DNA of 34,299 nucleotides from Chara braunii (taxonomy: Eukaryota; Streptophyta; Charophyceae; Charales; Characeae): the NCBI GenBank assembly GCA_003427395.1, contig BFEA01000162.1:1862116-1896414 (forward strand), read 5' to 3'. The position numbers and the translations under genes were made by a program. Below, one piece after another: positions 29,499 through 34,299 of this stretch. Numbering within the stretch: position 1 is the first letter of the stretch; each line of letters starts with the position of its first letter. Below the pieces are notes generated by a model. The model saw only the letters and a program-made list of their open reading frames with translations. It made no database searches and was not told the origin of the DNA.

Positions 29499-29556
29499 TG
29501 GCCCGCATAATGTGTGACTGGGTACATAGCTCTGTTTCCCGGCCATTATGCGTGCC
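29499..29556. repeat. Imperfect hairpin
   Basis: GGCCCGCATAATG and CATTATGCGTGCCC are near-complementary (core GCATAATG/CATTATGC perfect) around a ~31-nt loop, in a GC-rich patch. Confidence 0.5.
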
Positions 29557-29685
29557 CGGGGAGAGGGTTAGCGCAGCCCCCATGGAGTATCTCCCCAGCC
29601 CCCCCCGCAGAGTGACTCAGGCAGCGGGGGATAGGGCTGCAACTCCACTTCTTTTCTTCGAACTCTCAAACTCTACCAGTTGTAA

Positions 29686-29818
29686 GGGACGCTGGACCCG
29701 GTTTCCAGCAGGTGAAGCTTCCCACCAATAGATTGGAGCCATCCACAGGCCTGCTAGGGGTGCCTGCCTGTATCAGCTCCCCTAGCAGACCGGTGACTGT
29801 ATGTTCGGGGGAAAAAAA
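29686..29818 (+). repeat. Family A repeat, copy g
   Basis: It starts GGGACGCTGGACCCGG. The hairpin arm CTGCTAGGGG (29751-29760) pairs perfectly with CCCCTAGCAG (29779-29788) and extends inward with a bulge (GC/GC, TG/CA). It has only a short A tail (29812-29818). The stem differs from all other copies. Confidence 0.75.
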
Positions 29819-30600
29819 AGAGTTCGTTACTTTCAACAGTTCTGGTCCGCAAGACAGGTACACACTGCTGTACAGACCTGAGAGGACAGGTTTTCTCCAC
29901 TTCATCTGGATCGCGATTACCACCACCTTTTGTCCATATTTTTGGATCAGTAATGCATACAGGACTATTCTCCGCCAGTGCAGCCCGAAGGTTTCTTGGG
30001 CTGGTACCAGCCTCTCTGGAATGTTTCTCAACTTAGCGTGATCGGAACACGACCCTGGCACAATATGAGATCCACATCTGCACTCTGAAGTTTGAACCAA
30101 TTGCTAAGCTGTGCCCAGCTCCTGTCTTTGATCGGCAAAGTATTCTGAGATCTTGGCTTATTCTTTTCTGAAGGGAGAAGTAGACCACCTTTTCTCTAGC
30201 CCTCAATCCCTCCGCCGCCCCCCCCTTTATCTACTCCCTCACTGGCGGATCTCCTTCTGCTAGGATGATACCGCTCCATATTTTTTCCTCACCTTTTCCT
30301 CAACTTTTTTATCCCCTCCCCTCCTTTTCTTTTTTTTTTTTTTTTTTTTTTTTTTTCAAACAACACCCGCCCCTTCTATTCTGGGGGGCATCAGTCCGGT
30401 TGCTTATCACCGGCAAGCATGAGTACAAGAAAGAAGTAAAGAAGGTTCAGCCAGACCCTTGCAGTACGAGTAACCTGTTAAAGGGGGGGGCTGCTAGGAG
30501 CCAACCCCCCCCCGAACCATGGCCTCTCCTAGGGAGCTTCTGCTGGCCGGGAAGCGTACTGGCAGCACCCAGTCATGCAGCAGAAGGGCCTTAGGGGGCG
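29819..30600. other. Intergenic with poly(T) run
   Basis: A T-run at 30330-30356 and C-rich stretches. A minus-strand open stretch at 29666-30100 has no convincing motif. No gene is called. Confidence 0.35.
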
Positions 30601-31130
30601 AGTTGCGGGGGAGGCCCTCCTAGCAGCCTCTCAGGGCACAAATCCCCAAACTTGCTTGTTGCAATCAGACTCGACTTATTCACACTTCTCATGCACGTGA
30701 ACAGCAGAATAGCAAACTGGCGCAAATGCGTCCACACAGAACTCAGAGATATGGCTTCCAAGTAACAGTTCGCTTCCACTGGCTATGGCGACTGTGCGCC
30801 TCACACAAACTCACTGTTCACACTCTGGATCACCCTGGATGTCCCACACGCGATACTCAGTATACACACGCAGTACACACACTCTTCCCCTATACTACAG
30901 CTATGGCGGCTATGGCCGCCGCTACCCTACTGCTATGGCTACAGTGCGTCACTCTCGCCCACTTCGTCTTCGGGCCTTCTGCAGACCTCCTCGCACAAGC
31001 TGCTGAGGCAGCGCTTCCGCATGGCTTCCGCAGGAATGAATAATGGCTGGACGCAGCCTCTTGATTTATACTTCTGCGCTGCGTTGGTCTGCCCTATGTC
31101 CCTTGGCCCCTGGTGCACACAGTCCCAGAC
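30600..31130 (-). repeat. Candidate 3' LTR of gypsy2
   Basis: It lies downstream of the gypsy2 pol end at 31604 on the same strand, where a 3' LTR is expected, and has a TATA box (31064-31070) as in an LTR U3. The 5' LTR is outside the window, so ends could not be set by comparison. The boundaries are guesses, and no polypurine tract was confirmed. Confidence 0.35.
31064..31070 (-). promoter_or_regulatory. TATA box of candidate LTR promoter
   Basis: The minus strand reads GAAGTATAAATCAAGAGG, a strong plant-type TATA element. The start site would be expected about 30 bp on, near 31035. Confidence 0.45.
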
Positions 31131-31156
31131 GGTACTTGCTGGACAGGACCGGACTG

Positions 31157-31240
31157 NCTAACNGGGACTGTTGACTCAGCNAGGTGGCCTACCACCACTT
31201 GACCACTTGCCTCTNTTCAACGCAGGNTCACTCCGAAANN
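31157..31240. other. Low-quality sequence with scattered Ns
   Basis: Single Ns at 31157, 31163, 31181, 31215 and 31227, and two at 31239-31240. Base calls here are unreliable. Confidence 0.9.
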
Positions 31241-31603
31241 CCACTTCTAGAAACCTCTAACTTGGCCTTTCGGTACTGTAGCAGCTATGACTTTGCCCCT
31301 TCAGGTAAGTAGCAGCTACGACCTTGACCCTTCAGACATCCTACAACTACGACTTCGGAACTGTCTAGACTCCTACCCTACAGGTCTACAGTTTGATTCC
31401 CTTCTACCCTGTGACCTACGAAAACCTACCCACCACTGGCGGTCCTACAGGTCGCAGGTTCAAATCTACGGGTTGACACTGGTACTGTACACAGGTAAGA
31501 CGGGGAACTAGGGATCGAGCCCTGGGATCTGCATTCGCTACTGCGAACTGGTGAATACCGTTTCACTCCCGCCGGCCTAAATTCGAGGTCCTCCGATAAA
31601 ATT

Positions 31604-34299
31604 TCAGTCCAAGGCAGGACCTTTACCCCTTTGCTGTCTCTCGTAGGCCCGGACTATATCGGGAACTGTCTCTAGAAGTTCAGATCTTGTAAAGCAGCGG
31701 TCGTCTTCCGGTTCTTGATAACTGAAATGAACCTTGTACTGTTTCTGCAGACGACCCCTACCTCCAGTTCTGAAGACATCTTCAGCCACTATACCATCGA
31801 TGTCATATCTCCCATCCATATCCGGTGGGATCATTGATCTATGGGATGGAAACTGATCACTTGTCTGACAAGGTAACAACTTCGATGCATGGAAAACTGG
31901 GTAAGTGTGGAGGTGTGCTGGAAGTTCTATGGTATAGGACGATCCATCTTCGCCGCCCTTGACTTCTAGAACGGGCCACGGTCCTCTATATGTGGGCAGT
32001 AACTTCTGCGAGATGTTCTCCTCAGGTGCAAACTCCTTAGAACTGACATAAACTAAGTCGCCTACTTGAAACTGTGAGGGGCGACGATGTTTGTTCGCTT
32101 GTTCTATCATCCTATGCTGGGCTTTCCTGAGGTTCTCTACAACAGTAGCTAGTTCTTTCTCGTGCTGTACAGCAAACTCCCTGGTCCCGGGCGGCAATCT
32201 ATGAATCTGATCCCGGTTGAGTCCTTCAAATGGTCTACGGGGCCTAAAGGACTTGTGCAATTCGTTGGGAGTGCGGCAAGTAGACAGATGCACGTTGTTA
32301 TTGTACGCACTAGCTACTTTAGGCAGCATCTCATCCTAGTTAATCTGATCTGGCTGAATGTACATGCGCAGAACTTGCTGTAGGATCTTGTTCATTTGCT
32401 CGGTCTGACCGTTAGTCTCTGGATGGCGGCCAGACGACATCAACAACTTAGATCTGTATACTCCCATGAGTTATTGCCAGTTCTGGCTAGTAAAGCGACT
32501 ATCTCTATCGCTAACTATAGACAGTGGGATTCCATTCTCACTCACCCAACAGTCAAAAAACCTCTGTAGCACGTGCCTCTGAAGGCAAAGGGATAAAAAC
32601 TGCGTACTTACTAAAACGGTCAACTATGACCATGACTTGGCTCTTGCCATGCCTACTCTTGACTTGAGTGTCCATGAAGTCTATGGACATTGAGTCTCTC
32701 GGCTGATCCGGAATGGGCAAGGGTCTGAGAAGACCTAGCGGGGCGCGCGTAGAACTCTTGTTGCGTTGCCAACCGAAATGACCCTCTGTGTCGTGGCATT
32801 CCCCCCAAATCAAACTACGGATCTCTTCGCTATTGGGGATGCACAGCCGGTCGAAAACATTAGTCTTCTCAAACAGCAACCCCTCAGTAGTGCGGTAGTT
32901 CAGTTCAGTCTCTGGGACCTCCTTGACCTTCTTGAGGAGGTCACTGTAAATTGGGTCCTTCGCGTAGGCTTCTCTAACCTTCTGCTGCAGATCCTTCCCT
33001 ATGTTGAGGTAATGTACTATTGCCCCAAAGTAATCACCTCTTCTACTCAGAGAATCCGCGACTACGTTGTACTTCCCTTTTACAGGCTTGAGCTCGAAGT
33101 CGTACTGATCTATCTCTGCGGCCCACCTAGTAAGCTTAGGTGTCATCTTGGCCTGCGTCTTTAACCATCGTAACGTNGCTTGAGCTCGAAGTCGTACTGA
33201 TCTATCTCTGCGGCCCACCTAGTAAGCTTAGGTGTCATCTTGGCCTGCGTCTTTAACCATCGTAACGTTTCATGGTCGGAATCGACTTTGAAGTGCCTCC
33301 CAAGCAAGTAGTGCTTCCAATGGTCTAAGGCTTGCCTGAGAGCGTAGAGTTCCCTCTCATAGGTAGACGCCGCGACCTTCTCTGAAGGCATTCTGGCGGA
33401 CATGAACTCTACGGGTCTATACCCATTGCCATCGTCTTGCTGTAACACTGCGCCTATGTCGTATTGACTCGCATCGGTCGTGACGACAAAGGGCAAGGAC
33501 GGATCGGCGACTTTAAGGACTGGATACTCTACCAATGCCTGTTTTAACTTCTTCATGGCAGACGTGCAGTCCTTATCCCACTTCCAGATGGTCTCCTTTC
33601 TCAACAATCTGCGAAGGGGCGCAGCGATGGTAGAGAAGTTCCTCACGAACTTCCGGTAGTAATTAGCTAAGCCCAGGAACGAGCGCAACTCTGTCAGCGT
33701 ACGTGGCGTGGGCCAATCTCTAATCGTTGCGATCTTGCTATCCTCTGGCTTAATGCCGTCTCCGTCTAAAACGTGGCCTAAGTACAAAACTTGGGTTTTC
33801 GCCCAATCGCACTTCTTTGCATTGTCTTGAAGTTAGCTTCCCTCAGCTTCTCCAAGACCTGCCTGAGATGACCCTGATGCTCTTCGAGGGTCCTGCTAAA
33901 CACTAGAATGTCATCTAGGTAAACTACAACAAATCTGTCTAACCACGACCTAAACAAATCGTTCATACAGCGCTGGAATGTGGCTGGCGCATTGGTTAGT
34001 CCAAAGGGCATTACTATGAACTCGTAGTGCCCATATCTGGTCCGGAAGGCTGTCTTATACTGATCATCAGGATGCACTTCTATCTGATGATATCCGAACT
34101 TCAAATCTATCTTGGAAAAATACTTCGCCCCCTGCACTCGATCTAAGAGATCGTCTATCCTAGGCAGTGGCTCAACATTCTTTAGTGTAATAGCATTCAG
34201 ACCCCTATAGTCTATGCACATCCTCAACTCTCCCTCTTTCTTAGGAACAAAGAGAACAGGCGCTCCAAAAGGAGACGAACAGGGCCTAATCCAACCCTT
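31604..34299 (-). pseudogene. pol: Ty3/gypsy chromovirus-like pol (gypsy2), cut by window end
   Basis: The minus strand gives RT with [27 protein letters not shown] and [11 protein letters not shown] (about 33915). Next come RNase H with VTTDASQYDIGAVLQQ and ERELYALRQALDHWKHYL, then DFELKPVKGKYNVVADSLSR, then integrase with HDTEGHFGWQ, MSIDFMDTQVKSRHGKSQVM and ETNGQTEQMN. The integrase C-terminus (VGDLVYVSSKEF, YRGPWPVLEV, FHASKLLP) is followed by a chromodomain-like RLQKQYKVHFSYQEPEDDR (ends 31604). The element copies RNA to DNA and integrates it. Lesions: a frameshift after RT near 33838, a frameshift near 32560, and stops near 32478 and 32338. Residues that should hold the CxxC half of the integrase zinc finger are absent between GWQRN and KSSTR. 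Protease and gag lie outside the window. Confidence 0.9.
33086..33268. repeat. 91-bp exact duplication around a single N
   Basis: 33086-33176 is identical to 33178-33268, with an N at 33177 between. The duplicated part is gypsy2 RNase H-to-integrase linker coding sequence, and reading is normal if only one copy is counted. This is the signature of two contig ends joined without merging their overlap. Confidence 0.9.

Noticed and set aside
31370-31560. tRNA-like B-box words (GGTTCAAATCT, GGGATCGAGCCCT)
   Set aside because: The flanking bases do not form a T stem or a cloverleaf, so no tRNA gene is called. At most these are relics.

Overview
The window looks like nuclear DNA of a green plant or streptophyte alga. 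The evidence is a plastid petB (cytochrome b6) fragment embedded as a nuclear insertion, a U6 snRNA copy with plant-like sequence, Ty3/gypsy elements (one chromovirus-like), L1-type LINE fragments, a hAT-type DNA element and long poly(A)/poly(T), CT, TA and ATC microsatellites. A charophyte-like alga is my guess, but nothing here proves it. Almost all of the sequence is decayed repeat. Only two stretches look like possible host coding sequence: an exon at 7332-8013 and an ORF at 19459-19905.

Layout. 1-1705: composite retroposon-like repeats (D, B and C modules with ATC microsatellites and a poly(A) tail). 2475-7030: LINE fragments on both strands, plus five copies of a short poly(A)-tailed family ('A') whose 3' part folds into a hairpin. 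The stem sequence differs between copies while pairing is kept. 7332-8690: a candidate exon and an intron-like T-rich stretch. 8750-10430: more B modules. 11459-12644: family A, then a LINE C-terminus. 13221-15830: a near-mirror of the 1-1705 arrangement on the minus strand, with a ~570-bp direct repeat pair around a palindrome-dense kilobase. 16407-17185: a hAT-like non-autonomous transposon. 17665-20790: two related ATG/(CT)n repeats, the petB insertion and the 148-aa ORF. 22141-23420: a decayed gene with an acidic low-complexity tail. 23640-27286: a Ty3/gypsy pol (gypsy1, minus) whose protease-like region was interrupted by a U6 retrocopy with a 17-bp target-site duplication. 27290-30600: minisatellites and one more family A copy. 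30600-34299: a second Ty3/gypsy element (gypsy2, minus) with a candidate LTR, cut by the window end.

How the parts relate. The LINEs are the likely source of the machinery that copied the U6 RNA and the poly(A)-tailed families. One family A copy sits about 110 bp after a LINE stop codon, where a LINE 3' UTR belongs. The most interesting signal is the family A hairpin: its stem appears to change by compensating substitutions. There are sequence-quality warnings: scattered Ns at 31157-31240, an N at 17789 beside a CT run, and a 91-bp exact duplication around the N at 33177 that looks like unmerged contig ends.
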